From the NCBI RefSeq assembly GCF_039555335.1, contig NC_092637.1, forward strand, positions 39,520,526 through 39,584,525: 64,000 nt of DNA, given 5' to 3'. Below are positions 19,508-32,051 of this stretch, piece by piece. A program made the position numbers and the translations under genes. The DNA comes from Amphiura filiformis. Lineage: Eukaryota > Echinodermata > Ophiuroidea > Amphilepidida > Amphiuridae. Below the pieces are notes generated by a model that searched no databases, was not told the origin of the DNA, and saw only the letters and a list, made by a program, of their open reading frames with translations. Position 1 is the first letter of the stretch; each line of letters opens with the position of its first letter.

Positions 19508-19960
19508 TTTTATAATAACATTTTGTCAACATTGATTAAAACATAATCAGAATGGTCATGAAATAATTTTCTTGTAATATTGTACATGCACATTCGTATT
19601 TTTTTTCACTTCGCATGTTTGCAACGTTTTAAAACGGATAGTATAAGGTTTTTATGACATGAACCCGCTATTGCAAAGATATTTGTATTGATACAGATAT
19701 AAACCAGTATGTAATATCAGTCAGAGCATTTGAAATTACACTAAATTAGTGACATTGAGTAAAGTTCGTTAATATTTATTTTTATTATAATGTTTTATCA
19801 ACATTTACTAAAGCATAATCTGAATGAATCTGAGATTATTTCTGTTTTAACGTTTTCATGCAAAATGCATTACCAAATTATATGTGACGTTTTCTTGTAA
19901 TATTGTACGTGCGCTTTCATATTTTTATAAACGTTCACAGAATTGTTCAGTCTAAAACAT
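19508..19960 (+). repeat. Imperfect direct duplication
   Basis: A block starting TTATAATAACATTTTGTC and ending CTTGTAATATTGTACATGC (19508-19600) resembles 19784-19930, which has extra inserted sequence. AT-rich, no coding signal. Confidence 0.5.
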
Positions 19961-20876
19961 GGTAGTAAAGTTTTGAAATTTTTTTAAAGTCAGCGGTGTC
20001 ATTACTCGTTATGTTTAAAAATTATTGATTATTATGAACAATAGATCTTGTATACATGCAAATCACAGTACATATAAATATAGTGACATTGATACAGTAA
20101 ATTGTGTTTTGTGTTAAATTAAGTAGAGAGTTTATTAACAGATTCACTGATAGCTATTATTATAGAGTTTAGATACAAAAGGCGATATATAATGCCATCG
20201 TTGCCTTGTGTTTTTAGTTTTGATATAATAATTTATTACGGTAGTTTTACGATAAATATCATGATAATAATCGATTTCCCCAAAACAGGTTAGACCTAGC
20301 CTATTCATTATATTGAAATAGACGATATATTGAAACAAAAAAACTAATAACACAAAAATATCTGAGCTTTGATAGTTTCTTGATTCGTGTAAAATTGTAG
20401 ATCGAGCGCTAACAATATACATCATATTCATGTTAATGATACAATAGTCGTAGGTTCCAAATGTACATTTTAAAATGTAAAGTTACAAGATATAATTACT
20501 GATACTGCACACGCCAATAATATAATTATGAAACGTGTGAAAATTCGGGTTTTTTCTTTCTTTTTATGAATAAACTCGAAGCGGTTTTATTCAAAAATAA
20601 ATAATATAGTATATCCTGCCAACAGTTATGACAGTTAAATAATATGATAAATATGATAAGAAATATAAGTTATTATAATAATATTATTAAAGATATATGA
20701 TTGATATTGAAAAAAAAGTGTTCACAATTGTGTAAATCGTATTTAAATAAATCTTTTGTCAATATAGAACGTTATTGCCGTGTCGTTTATACCAGCATGT
20801 CGTTTAATTATGGCCAGCCTTTTAGTGTATGGGCAAAGCCACACTTTCGTCCCCATTTGTCTATTTAGTCCAATTT

Positions 20877-21274
20877 CAGAGGATGATTTTTAAATCATCC
20901 TCTGAAATTAAAAGCACTACCCAACACGCCACTGTGTTGACTTGCGGTTAGCACAGCTGTGTGAGTGAACATGACACCACTGCTTGCACACGTGCATGGT
21001 TAAATTTGAATTTGGACCGATATATTTACAATAAAAAAACATTCAAAATGCTGGTCGATTTCACATTTCATGTTATCTACAGAAGGTGTGAATTATCTTT
21101 TATGCATACATCACTTTTGTTCTGAAATCGACCAAGTAATAATGACACGCACACAATTCTTAAACAACATCTTTTGCACAGAATTCAATGGGATTTGAAA
21201 AGTAAAGTGGCAGTTGAAACTCTAGTGATAACACTTTTGCAGTGCATGATGGGGCTTCCTTAAATCATCCTCTG
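20877..21274. mobile_element. hAT-like MITE with 9-bp direct repeat flanks
   Basis: TIRs CAGAGGATGATTT / AAATCATCCTCTG, flanked by GTCCAATTT at 20868-20876 and 21275-21283. An 8-bp duplication plus one chance match would suit hAT; a true 9 bp would suit Mutator-like elements. The interior has an inverted pair GGTCGATTTCA/TGAAATCGACC and no ORF. Confidence 0.75.
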
Positions 21275-21283
21275 GTCCAATTT

Positions 21284-22136
21284 GTAATCATTTTACCTAT
21301 TCTGTCGGTCGGACATCCGGGCATGAACCGGCTGACAATAGGATTGGAGTGAAAACAACATTCGCATTCACTGAACTCTGGAGTATATCACAAGCTATCA
21401 CACTATTGTGCCAGGTTCAACTTTCTGCAAATAAAAATATGCGGTCAGTTGTTTTCACTCCAATGTATCAGTGAATGGATGTGACGTGGCCCCGACCGAG
21501 AGAATAGCTACGCCGCTGATTCTGATGGTGTGGGAGACGTTCACTGAGTTATGCACCTTTTCATCACTTAACATGCTTAAAGTTGCAGAAATCTTATTAC
21601 ATTTTGAGAATTTTACGCTACTGTGCGATATGTTATAAGAGATGGTAGGGACACGTGTGCATTTCATTCAACATTAAAATGATAATTCAATTTAATGGAA
21701 TGACATTTTAAATGAAACATACCCTTAAGTAAATCAAAACGTTGTTGTTGGTTTTTTATTAATACATTTTACAGATATTAATGTCGTGCAATTGTAGGCA
21801 CCTGTGTGCATTTTATGCATTTTTGCAGAGATTGTATTCGTTTTTGCATTCTGATTAGCATTGTTTGAACATAATACCCTAATCTTAATGACATTAGTGA
21901 TCCTAGTGTGTACTTTCATGAAGCTGTAGATGATTAAATCTAATAACAAGTCAATTAAATGAATTAGTGAAATACATTAGTGAACCAGACATGTACGTGT
22001 ACTTTCAAGAAGTGGATTGACATTTTATGTGAAACCTACCAAGAAACAGCAACAAGTTCAAGGTCCGTACGATGATATTACGTCAACATTTGGAAACATT
22101 GTAGGCCTATATGAATTATGTTATTAAATTTTAGGT
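21284..22136. other. Intergenic DNA, nothing recognised
   Basis: No domain-bearing ORF, RNA gene or clear repeat was seen. It contains several TGCATTTT and ATTAGTGA short motifs only. Confidence 0.4.
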
Positions 22137-22290
22137 TTTAAAGTATAAGCTCAGGTGTACCACAAGGGTAAATTCTTGGACCCCTATTATTTATATTATA
22201 TATTAACGATAATAAATACATCAAAAAGATTCCCATTTATTCTCTCTGCTGATTACACAGCAAATTATATTATATTCAATTTGGAGAAGG
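22137..22290 (+). pseudogene. LINE reverse transcriptase scrap
   Basis: Reads SSGVPQG, a stop, then ILGPLLFILYIND and a degenerate ADYT in place of the ADD box. This is the palm region of a Jockey/CR1-type RT. It is too short to place in a family. Confidence 0.7.
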
Positions 22291-22319
22291 TTTTTTAACA
22301 CAAGTCTCCACATAGGGCC

Positions 22320-22420
22320 TACATAATGGCAGCTGGTGAGACAATTTCACTGACCATCCAGGATTTGACCAGGACCTGGGACCTTCGGCTCTACCAACTG
22401 AGCTAATGAATCAGATGAAG
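22320..22420 (-). mobile_element. tRNA-derived SINE head or tRNA pseudogene
   Basis: The minus strand shows a box A (TTAGCTCAGTTGGTAGAGC) and, about 30 bp later, a box B-like GGTCAAATCC. The acceptor stem does not close, so a working tRNA is unlikely. Confidence 0.5.
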
Positions 22421-22799
22421 AAGAAAAGTGATGTTAGTATCTATTCAAAGAAGGGTGTGGATGGCAATCATGGTTGTATGAAATCAACAAAGAGCTAAAT
22501 GCTAGTATGTCAACACTCAACAAATGCTCAACGCACCATTCATTTCGTCAGTGACCTACAGTAACAATCATACTGTGGCTGTGGGAAGGGGGAATATGCG
22601 TCCTCGGCTTCAAATACCGAGAAAAAATTTACAAACATTTGCAAGTAGCTTTTAATTTGGTCTGTTTTTTACCCGAATTTTAGCATTAAAATGCGAATAG
22701 AAAATTTCTTGCGTTTCCTGCGCATTTATCTCAGTAAAACTATTTTGATAGTAGGTCAGCGGGGATTTGCAATTCGGATCCTTTTGGCAATTAATTTTT

Positions 22800-22965
22800 C
22801 ATATGTCAAAAATATCATTTTTTAATAATTTGTCATAAAATTTGTATTATATCGCGAATTTCAAAAATTCAAAATTATTTGATATCAGAAGGATATTCCT
22901 CGTATATTCAAAATACAATTTGGTATGTCTGAGTGATATGCTCTCAGGTCCCATCCGAGCCTTTA
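22800..22965. mobile_element. Fragment of the dispersed foldback family
   Basis: Contains TTTGATATCAGAAGGATATTCC and neighbouring blocks shared with 23218-23850, in the orientation of its right arm. The outer end reads CCCATCCGAGCC. Confidence 0.65.
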
Positions 22966-23217
22966 ACGTCAAAAATGAGTCAGTAAAATGCGTGATTTTA
23001 ACGCGTGATTTGTAAAGGTTTACAGAACTCGAGGGTAGACAACCCCTCTGCCAGCATCCCCTTCCCCACAAGTTTGTCTCCGATAGATGATCTTTTAGAT
23101 TTTACGTTTGCTAACGTGCAGTGACTTTTTTCTCATAAAATAGCCCATGTTTGTTCTGTTCAATTTGCTTGTTTTAATCTCGAGATCTGTTTGGTTAAGG
23201 GATCTAGAATGAGCGTT

Positions 23218-23850
23218 TATTGCATTTCGACAGTATTTTTTTGTGGGACATGAGAGCACCTCAGACGTATCGAATTGCATTCTGAATACGAAGCATGTCT
23301 TTCTGGTATCAAATAATTTTCATTTTTTGAAATTCACGATATAATACAAATTTTATGACAAATTATTAAAATTTGATATTTTTCAAATTTTTGATATATA
23401 ACAGCCCTCGAAGTAAATTTTATAAATCTAATGATATATTCTTAAAGTGTATGTAGCTGGGAGGAAAAGCCGACGATCAATTGAAAATTTTGACCTTTTA
23501 TATTGAAGATATGGACTTTTTCCCCCAAAAGACCTAATTTTTTTTGGTGTTTTGGGAAAAAAAATCCATATCTTCAATACGAAAGGTCAAAATTGTCAAT
23601 TGATCGTCGGCTTTTCATCCCACCTACATACACTTTAAGTATAAATCATCAGATTTATAAAGTTTACTTCGAGTACTGTTAAATATCAAAAATATCAATT
23701 TTTAATGATTTGCCATAAAATGTGTATTACATTGCGAATTTAAAAAATCAAAATTATTTGATATCAGAAGGACATTCTTCGTCTTCAGAATGCAATTCGA
23801 TATGTCTGATGTGCTCTAATGTTCCACAATAAATACTGTTCAAACGTTCA
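23218..23850. mobile_element. Complete foldback element (reference copy)
   Basis: The arms 23218-23538 and 23545-23850 are inverted copies of each other, meeting at a central AAGACC...GGT hairpin. Shared blocks are TTTGTGGGACATGAGAGCAC at one end and its complement at the other. Partial copies lie at 7255, 15895, 22800 and 54866, so the family is common here. No ORF, no clear TSD. Confidence 0.85.
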
Positions 23851-24486
23851 TACCCCTTCCGTTAACAACGAAAGGGTAAAATCACAATTGTGCCACATTT
23901 ACTAAGACGAAGAGCTGTACATGTAAATCAATAGCATCAAGTTTATCAACAGTTCCTTCGTGAACTCAACTGAATGCATCGATTACACAACAATACAAAA
24001 AATATTGTTTTTACTGTTTTATCATGATACAGGTATATTGATTCGCTTTTTCCACTGAAAGTCTTGAAACAGGTTAAATAAATATTTCACATTTTTAGTG
24101 CTGTAAAATTAAATGCATTACATGTCAATGATTTTATCATGGTAAATACTGTTCCCTTTGTCATTCATGACATGTTAAATATGTTAAAAGACAACTATTA
24201 CATACTCTGTTATAAAATTTAAAATCATGTCAACGAAATATTGCATATCGTATATAGGGGGCCTATACGTTTGAAATTTTAACTGAGCATGATACATTTT
24301 GTGGACTAAAGCTTCTTTATCTCTACATTTAAACATATTTCCGCCTTTCCGCCATTGTAAGCTCTGGGATATGAGCACCATGTCACCGCAGGCATGGCAG
24401 GTGACACTTTTCATTCCACAATTGATTAGCCTAATTATACGTAATGTGAAATCGACAAGATATTAGATGAATGTTCAATTTACAGT
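23851..24486. other. Intergenic DNA before the satellite
   Basis: AT-rich sequence with no recognised gene. A small minus-strand ORF at 24184-24414 has no known domain. Confidence 0.4.
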
Positions 24487-26130
24487 AGGCCTAGATAGCT
24501 AGCATGATACCACGTATCACTCTCGTCAGCAGTAGATAGCTAGCATGATACCACGTATGTCATCCACACTCTCGTCAGCAGTAGATAGCTAGCATGATAC
24601 CACGTATGTCATCCACACTCTCGTTAGCAGTAGATAGCTAGCATGATACCACGTATGTCAGCAACACTCTCGTCAGTAGTAGATAGCTAGCATTATGCCA
24701 CGTATGCCATCAACCCTCTCGTCAGCAGTAGATAGCTAGCATGATACCACACATGTCATCAACACTCTCGTCAGCAGTAGATAGCTAGCATGATACCGTA
24801 GCACGCATGTCATCCACACTCTCGTCAGCAGTAGATAGCTAATATGATGCCACGTATGTCATCCACACTCTCGTCAGCAGTAGATAGCTAGCATGATACC
24901 ACGTATGTCATCCACACTCCCGTCAGCAGTAGATAGCTAATATGATGCCACGTATGTCATCCACACTCTCGTCAGCAGTAGATAGCTAGCATGATACCAC
25001 GTATGTCATCCACACTCTCGTCAGCAGTAGATAGCTAGCATGATACCACGTATGTCATCCACACTCTCGTTAGCAGTAGATAGCTAGCATGATACCACAT
25101 ATGTCAGCAACACTCTCGTCAGTAGTAGATAGCTAGCATTATGCCACGTATGCCATCAACCCTCTCGTCAGCAGTAGATAGCTAGCATGATACCACACAT
25201 GTCATCAACACTCTCGTCAGCAGTAGATAGCTAGCATCATACCGTACCACGCATGTCATCCACACTCTCGTCAGCAGTAGATAGCTAATATGATGCCACG
25301 TATGTCATCCACACTCTCGTCAGCAGTAGATAGCGAGCATGATACCACGTATGTCATCCACACTCTCGTCAGCAGTAGATAGCTAACATGATACCAAGTA
25401 TGTCATCCACACTCTCGTCAACAGTATAGATAGCTAGCATGATATCACGTATGTCATCAACACTCTCGTTAGCAGTAGATAGCGAGCATGATACCACGTA
25501 TGTCATCATCATTCTCGTCAGCAGTAGATAGCGAGCATGATACCACGTATGTCATCCACACTCTCGTCAGCAGTAGATAGCGAGCATGATACCACGTATG
25601 TCATCCACACTCTCGTCAGCAGTAGATAGCGAGCATGATATCACGTATGTCATCCACACTCTCGTCAGCAGTAGATAGCTAGCATGATACCACGTATGTC
25701 ATCCACACTCTCGTCAGCAGTAGATAGTGAGCATGATATCACGTATGTCATCCACACTCTCGTCAGCAGTAGATAGCTAGCATGATACCACGTATGTCAT
25801 CAACACTCTCGTCAACAGTAGATAGCTAGCATGATATCACGTATGTCATCCACACTCTCGTCAGCAGTAGATAGCTAGCATGATACCACGTATGTCATCA
25901 ACACTCTCGTCAGCAGTAGATAGCTAGCATGATACCACGTATGTCATCCACACTCTCGTCAGCAGTAGATAGTGAGCATGATATCACGTATGTCATCCAC
26001 ACTCTCGTCAGCAGTAGATAGCTAGCATGATACCACGTATGTCATCCACACTCTCGTCAGCAGTAGATAGCTAACATGATATCACGTATGTCATCCACAC
26101 TCTCGTCAGCAGTAGATAGCTAACATGATA
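24487..26130 (+). repeat. 49-bp satellite array, block 1
   Basis: Tandem 49-bp monomers with parts GTATGTCATCCACACTCTCG, TCAGCAGTAGATAGCTAGCA and TGATACCAC; about 33 monomers. Recurrent variants (GATATCACG, CACACATGTC, TAATATGATGCC) show a local higher-order repeat: the variant order at about 24622-24810 recurs at about 25070-25250. The block ends where the mariner-like element inserted. Confidence 0.95.
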
Positions 26131-26329
26131 CAGGGTGTCCCAAAAAAAGAGGCCCCTCATTGTGCCCTCTTTTTCGCCTATTTCTGAAAAGTTGATCAAA
26201 TATATTGGGGTATGTAAAGAAACCTTTAATTGTTAGCTTTAATAAACCAAAACAATTATTTCAATCGGCTCAAAACTTTTGAAGATATGCCCTTTTAAAG
26301 ACAAGTACCCGTTTTTTACTTGGTTGGGA

Positions 26330-27058
26330 TGGGTCATGCTGTGGTGTGGCCTGCAAGATCACCAGACCTCACACCACTTGATTTCTTCATTTGTGGCAAA
26401 ATCCAAGATCTTTGCAAACATATTACTGCTATATTCGCAATTACGGGAGGGCGAGTTAGCGCAGCGGTAATTCCCTCGCTATAGCGCAAGTTAGCGCAGC
26501 GGTAATTTAGGGCGAGTTAGCGCAGCGGTAATTCCCTCGCTTTGCACCACTGAGGTCCCGGGTTCAAGCCCCGGCGCGGCCCAAGGACTCATGTGCACTT
26601 GGTTTATCCCGATTCCATGCTCGCTCTCGCAGGTTTTCTCCGGGATCTCCGGTTTCCTCCTGTTTCGCAAAAATCGGTGATTAGTTGTTTAGTTATCAAA
26701 AACTTCCTTCACCCAATGGAATTTGGGGAACTGCACAGATAATTGGTGGATGTTACAATCTAAATGCGGATAGGTGTGCGCCGTTCGGCAGCAACCTAGT
26801 TGATGCGATCTGATTGTGATGATTCACCATTGCAGCGAAATTACAGCGCTTTGAGTCCTCTAAGATCTGGAGAAAGGCGCTTTATAAATCCAAAATTTAT
26901 TTTATTTTTTTATTTAAATATCCGGCGCACAAGGCTGGTACGCAACGCAATTGATGCAATGAGGACTAGGGCTGAAACCTGTATTCGTCAAGGAGGCAAT
27001 CAGGTAGAGGGCAGAGCAGCATGTAAACTCACTTCAAAAGAACCAAAGACAAACTAAA
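26330..27058 (+). pseudogene. Decayed mariner-family transposase, split by a SINE
   Basis: The motif WPARSPDLTPLDFFICGKI reads at about 26346-26402 and is typical of the region around the third catalytic acid of IS630/Tc1/mariner transposases. After the SINE a C-terminal piece (about 26932-27020) reads NAIDAMRTRAETCIRQGG, matching the usual transposase end. The catalytic N-terminal part is largely missing, so it is not active. Confidence 0.75.
26453..26912 (+). mobile_element. tRNA-derived SINE with L2/CR1-like tail
   Basis: The head has box A (GAGTTAGCGCAGCGGTAA) repeated three times and box B (GGTTCAAGCCC at about 26561). The 3' part has GCGCTTTGAG and GAGAAAGGCGCTTTATAAAT followed by a T/A-rich tail, as in SINEs that borrow an L2-type LINE tail. 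It sits inside the transposase region of the mariner-like element, so it inserted later. Confidence 0.8.
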
Positions 27059-27059
27059 C

Positions 27060-27095
27060 AGCCCTTTTCAGGGCTACCTTTTATTCCAAAAAGAG
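27060..27095 (+). promoter_or_regulatory. Histone-type 3' stem-loop with HDE-like purine tract
   Basis: AAAC-AGCCCT-TTTC-AGGGCT-ACC: a 6-bp perfect stem and UUUC loop at 27060-27075. Only the outermost pair differs from consensus (A-U for G-C, compensated). A purine-rich CAAAAAGAGAAA follows at about 27087, where a U7-binding histone downstream element would be expected. It lies just after the stop of the transposase remnant. Confidence 0.5.
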
Positions 27096-29526
27096 AAATG
27101 ACTTATGTTGTCAATAAAAAGAAAGCAAGAAACAATAAAGTAAGAAAGTAAGAAACATAATAAAACAAAAAGGCATAAAATAACCGAGAAAAACATAAGT
27201 AATTGCAAGCATAGCAAAAAAAGTCCCATCCCACATCAATTTCGCCCAAATTAATGACACTTAACAAAATCCATAACCCATAAACCCACGGGTAAAGCCC
27301 ATTCCCTAAAATAAAGTTGTTATTTTATAAAGTTATCATCGAGGAATGTTTTATATTCATGCATGGTATATGCACTTTTCAATCTTTGAAGTAGCCAAAC
27401 CTCCTCCGTGGACAGAGTGAAAAACGGATACATTTCTTTAAAAGGGCATATCTTCAAAAGTTATGAGCCGATTGAAATAATTGTTTCGGTTTATTAAAGC
27501 TAACGGGTAAAGGCTTCTTCACATACCAACATATGCTTGATCACCTTTTCTAAAATAGGAGAAAAAGAGGACGCAATGAGGGGCCTCATTTTTTGGGACA
27601 TCCTGTATCACGTATGTCATCAACACTCTCGTCAGCAGTAGATAGCTGATATGATACCACGTATGTTATCCACACTCTCGTCAGCAGTAGATAGCTAACA
27701 TGATGCCACGTATGTCATCCACACTCTCGTCAGCAGTAGATAGCTAGCATGAATGTCATCTACACTCTCGTGAGCAGTAGATACCACGTATGTCATCCAC
27801 ACTCTCGTCAGCAGTAGATAGCTAGCATGATACCACGTATGTCATCAACACTCTCGTCAGCAGTAGATAGCTAGCATGATACCACACATGTCATCCACAC
27901 TCTCGTCAGCAGTAGATAGCTAGCATGATACCACACATGTCATCCACACTCTCGTCAGCAGTAGATAGCTAGCATGATACCACGTATGTCATCAACACTC
28001 TCGTCAGAAGTATATATAGCTAATATGATACCACGTATGTCATCTACACTCTCGTCAGCAGTAGATAGCTGACATGATACCACGTATGTTATCCACACTC
28101 TCGTCAACAGTAGATAACGAGCATGATACCACGTATGTCATCCACACTCTCGCCAGCAGTAGATAGCGAGCATGATACCACGTATGTCATCCACACTCTC
28201 GTCAGCAGTAGATAGCGAGCATGATACCACGTATGTCATCCACACTCTCGTCAGCAGTAGATAGCGAGCGCGAGCATGATACCACGTATGTCATCCACAC
28301 TTTCGTCAGCAGTAGATAGCTAGCATGATACCACGTATGTCATTTACAGACTCGTCAGCAGTAGATAGCTAGCATGATGCCAGGTATGTCATCCACACTC
28401 GCGTCAGCAGTAGATAGCTAACATGATACCACGTATGTCATCCACACTCACGTCAGCAGTAGATAGCGAGCATGATATCACGTATGTCATCCACACTCTC
28501 GTCAGCAGTATATAGCTATCATGATACCACACTCTCGTCAGCAGTAGATAGCGAGCATGATACCACGTATGTCATCAACACTCTCGTCAGCAGTAGATAG
28601 CGAGCATGATATCACGTATGTCATCCACACTCTCGTCAGCAGTATATAGCTATCATGATACCACTATGTCATCCACACTCTCGTCAGCAGTAGATAGCTA
28701 ACATGATAAAAAGTATGTCATCCACACTCTCGTCAACAGTAGAAAGCTAGCATGATACCACGTATGTCATCAACACTCTCGTCAGCAGTAGATAGCTAGC
28801 ATGATACCACACATGTCATCCACACTCTCGTCAGCAGTAGATAGCTAGCATGATACCACACATGTCATCCACACTCTCGTCAGCAGTAGATAGCTAGCAT
28901 GATACCACACATGTCATCCACACTCTCGTCAGCAGTAGATAGCTAGCATGATACCACACATGTCATCCACACTCTCGTCAGCAGTAGATAGCTAGCATGA
29001 TACCACGTATGTCATCAACACTCTCGTCAGAAGTAGATAGCTAATATGATACCACGTATGTCATCTACACTCTCGTCAGCAGTAGATAGCTGACATGATA
29101 TCACGTATGTTATCCACACTCTCGTCAACAGTAGATAACGAGCATGATACCACGTATGTCATCCACACTCTCGCCAGCAGTAGATAGCGAGCATGATACC
29201 ACGTATGTCATCCACACTCTCGTCAGCAGTAGATAGCTGATATGATACCACGTATGTTATCCACACTCTCGTCAGCAGTAGATAGCTAACATAATGCCAC
29301 GTATGTCATCCACACTCTCGTCAGCAGTAGATAGCTAGCATGAATGTCATCTACACTCTCGTGAGCAGTAGATACCACGTATGTCATCCACACTCTCGTC
29401 AGCAGTAGATAGCTAGCATGATACCACGTATGTCATCAACACTCTCGTCAGCAGTAGATAGCTAGCATGATACCACACATGTCATCCACACTCTCGTCAG
29501 CAGTAGATAGCTTGCATGATACCACA

Positions 29527-29719
29527 CAAATCGTGTTTAACTATTTGCTTAAGAACGGCACAATGCAGACAAAGCAGACAGATTTACTACATGTGGTACA
29601 TGTATATACATATAGGGAATGTGTGCGAGTATTACCTAATTATAATAGGGGCGTATCCAAAAATGAATTCACGCCCCTTTCAAATGTCGAGCCAAAGTGC
29701 AGGCCCTATGATGATACTA
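29527..29719 (+). repeat. Non-satellite spacer in the higher-order unit, copy 1
   Basis: About 190 bp of unique sequence (AAATCGTGTTTAACTATTTG ... GCAGGCCCTATGATGATAC) between monomers. Copies recur at 31860 and 33237 and mark the higher-order unit. No gene recognised. Confidence 0.9.
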
Positions 29720-29885
29720 CGTATGTCATCAACACTCTCGTCAGCAGTAGATAGCTATCATGATACCACGTATGTCATCAACACTCTCGTCAGTAGTAGA
29801 TAGCGAGCATGATACCACGTATGTCATCAACACTCTCGTCAGCAGTAGATAGCGAGCATGATATCACGTATGTCATCCACACTCT

Positions 29886-29942
29886 AAAATAGGAGAAAAA
29901 GAGGACGCAATGAGGGGCCTCATTTTTTGGGACATCCTGTAT
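29886..29942 (+). repeat. Captured right end of the mariner-like element
   Basis: The last ~55 bp of the transposon (TAAAATAGGAGAAAAAGAGG to the TA) is joined to satellite at CACACTCT. It marks the junction between two higher-order copies, with a CT microhomology. Confidence 0.85.
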
Positions 29943-31859
29943 CACGTATGTCATCAACACTCTCGTCAGCAGTAGATAGCTGATATGATACCACGTATGT
30001 TATCCACACTCTCGTCAGCAGTAGATAGCTAACATGATGCCACGTATGTCATCCACACTCTCGTCAGCAGTAGATAGCTAGCATGAATGTCATCTACACT
30101 CTCGTGAGCAGTAGATACCACGTATGTCATCCACACTCTCGTCAGCAGTAGATAGCTAGCATGATACCACGTATGTCATCAACACTCTCGTCAGCAGTAG
30201 ATAGCTAGCATGATACCACACATGTCATCCACACTCTCGTCAGCAGTAGATAGCTAGCATGATACCACACATGTCATCCACACTCTCGTCAGCAGTAGAT
30301 AGCTAGCATGATACCACGTATGTCATCAACACTCTCGTCAGAAGTATATATAGCTAATATGATACCACGTATGTCATCTACACTCTCGTCAGCAGTAGAT
30401 AGCTGACATGATACCACGTATGTTATCCACACTCTCGTCAACAGTAGATAACGAGCATGATACCACGTATGTCATCCACACTCTCGCCAGCAGTAGATAG
30501 CGAGCATGATACCACGTATGTCATCCACACTCTCGTCAGCAGTAGATAGCGAGCATGATACCACGTATGTCATCCACACTCTCGTCAGCAGTAGATAGCG
30601 AGCGCGAGCATGATACCACGTATGTCATCCACACTTTCGTCAGCAGTAGATAGCTAGCATGATACCACGTATGTCATTTACAGACTCGTCAGCAGTAGAT
30701 AGCTAGCATGATGCCAGGTATGTCATCCACACTCGCGTCAGCAGTAGATAGCTAACATGATACCACGTATGTCATCCACACTCACGTCAGCAGTAGATAG
30801 CGAGCATGATATCACGTATGTCATCCACACTCTCGTCAGCAGTATATAGCTATCATGATACCACACTCTCGTCAGCAGTAGATAGCGAGCATGATACCAC
30901 GTATGTCATCAACACTCTCGTCAGCAGTAGATAGCGAGCATGATATCACGTATGTCATCCACACTCTCGTCAGCAGTATATAGCTATCATGATACCACTA
31001 TGTCATCCACACTCTCGTCAGCAGTAGATAGCTAACATGATAAAAAGTATGTCATCCACACTCTCGTCAACAGTAGAAAGCTAGCATGATACCACGTATG
31101 TCATCAACACTCTCGTCAGCAGTAGATAGCTAGCATGATACCACACATGTCATCCACACTCTCGTCAGCAGTAGATAGCTAGCATGATACCACACATGTC
31201 ATCCACACTCTCGTCAGCAGTAGATAGCTAGCATGATACCACACATGTCATCCACACTCTCGTCAGCAGTAGATAGCTAGCATGATACCACACATGTCAT
31301 CCACACTCTCGTCAGCAGTAGATAGCTAGCATGATACCACGTATGTCATCAACACTCTCGTCAGAAGTAGATAGCTAATATGATACCACGTATGTCATCT
31401 ACACTCTCGTCAGCAGTAGATAGCTGACATGATATCACGTATGTTATCCACACTCTCGTCAACAGTAGATAACGAGCATGATACCACGTATGTCATCCAC
31501 ACTCTCGCCAGCAGTAGATAGCGAGCATGATACCACGTATGTCATCCACACTCTCGTCAGCAGTAGATAGCTGATATGATACCACGTATGTTATCCACAC
31601 TCTCGTCAGCAGTAGATAGCTAACATAATGCCACGTATGTCATCCACACTCTCGTCAGCAGTAGATAGCTAGCATGAATGTCATCTACACTCTCGTGAGC
31701 AGTAGATACCACGTATGTCATCCACACTCTCGTCAGCAGTAGATAGCTAGCATGATACCACGTATGTCATCAACACTCTCGTCAGCAGTAGATAGCTAGC
31801 ATGATACCACACATGTCATCCACACTCTCGTCAGCAGTAGATAGCTTGCATGATACCAC

Positions 31860-32051
31860 ACAAATCGTGTTTAACTATTTGCTTAAGAACGGCACAATGC
31901 AGACAAAGCAGACAGATTTACTACATGTGGTACATGTATATACATATAGGGAATGTGTGCGAGTATTACCTAATTATAATAGGGCGTATCCAAAATGAAT
32001 TCACGCCCCTTTCAAATGTCGAGCCAAAGTGCAGGCCCTATGATGATACTA
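31860..32051 (+). repeat. Non-satellite spacer, copy 2
   Basis: Same sequence as 29527-29719 with two single-base deletions (GGGGCG to GGGCG; AAAAATG to AAAATG). Confidence 0.9.

Larger units (their letters stand above)
26131..27605 (+). mobile_element. Tc1/mariner-like transposon in the satellite
   Basis: 1475 bp. Ends CAGGGTGTCCCAAAAAAAG and the complement, inverted repeats of about 165 bp, flanked by TA (26129-26130, 27606-27607). Removing the element and one TA restores a standard satellite variant (CATGATATCACG). It has a decayed transposase interrupted by a SINE, then a histone-type hairpin. Confidence 0.9.

Noticed and set aside
26510..26585. Functional tRNA gene
   Set aside because: Boxes A and B are present, but box A is triplicated, the acceptor stem does not pair and a LINE-like tail follows, so it is a SINE.
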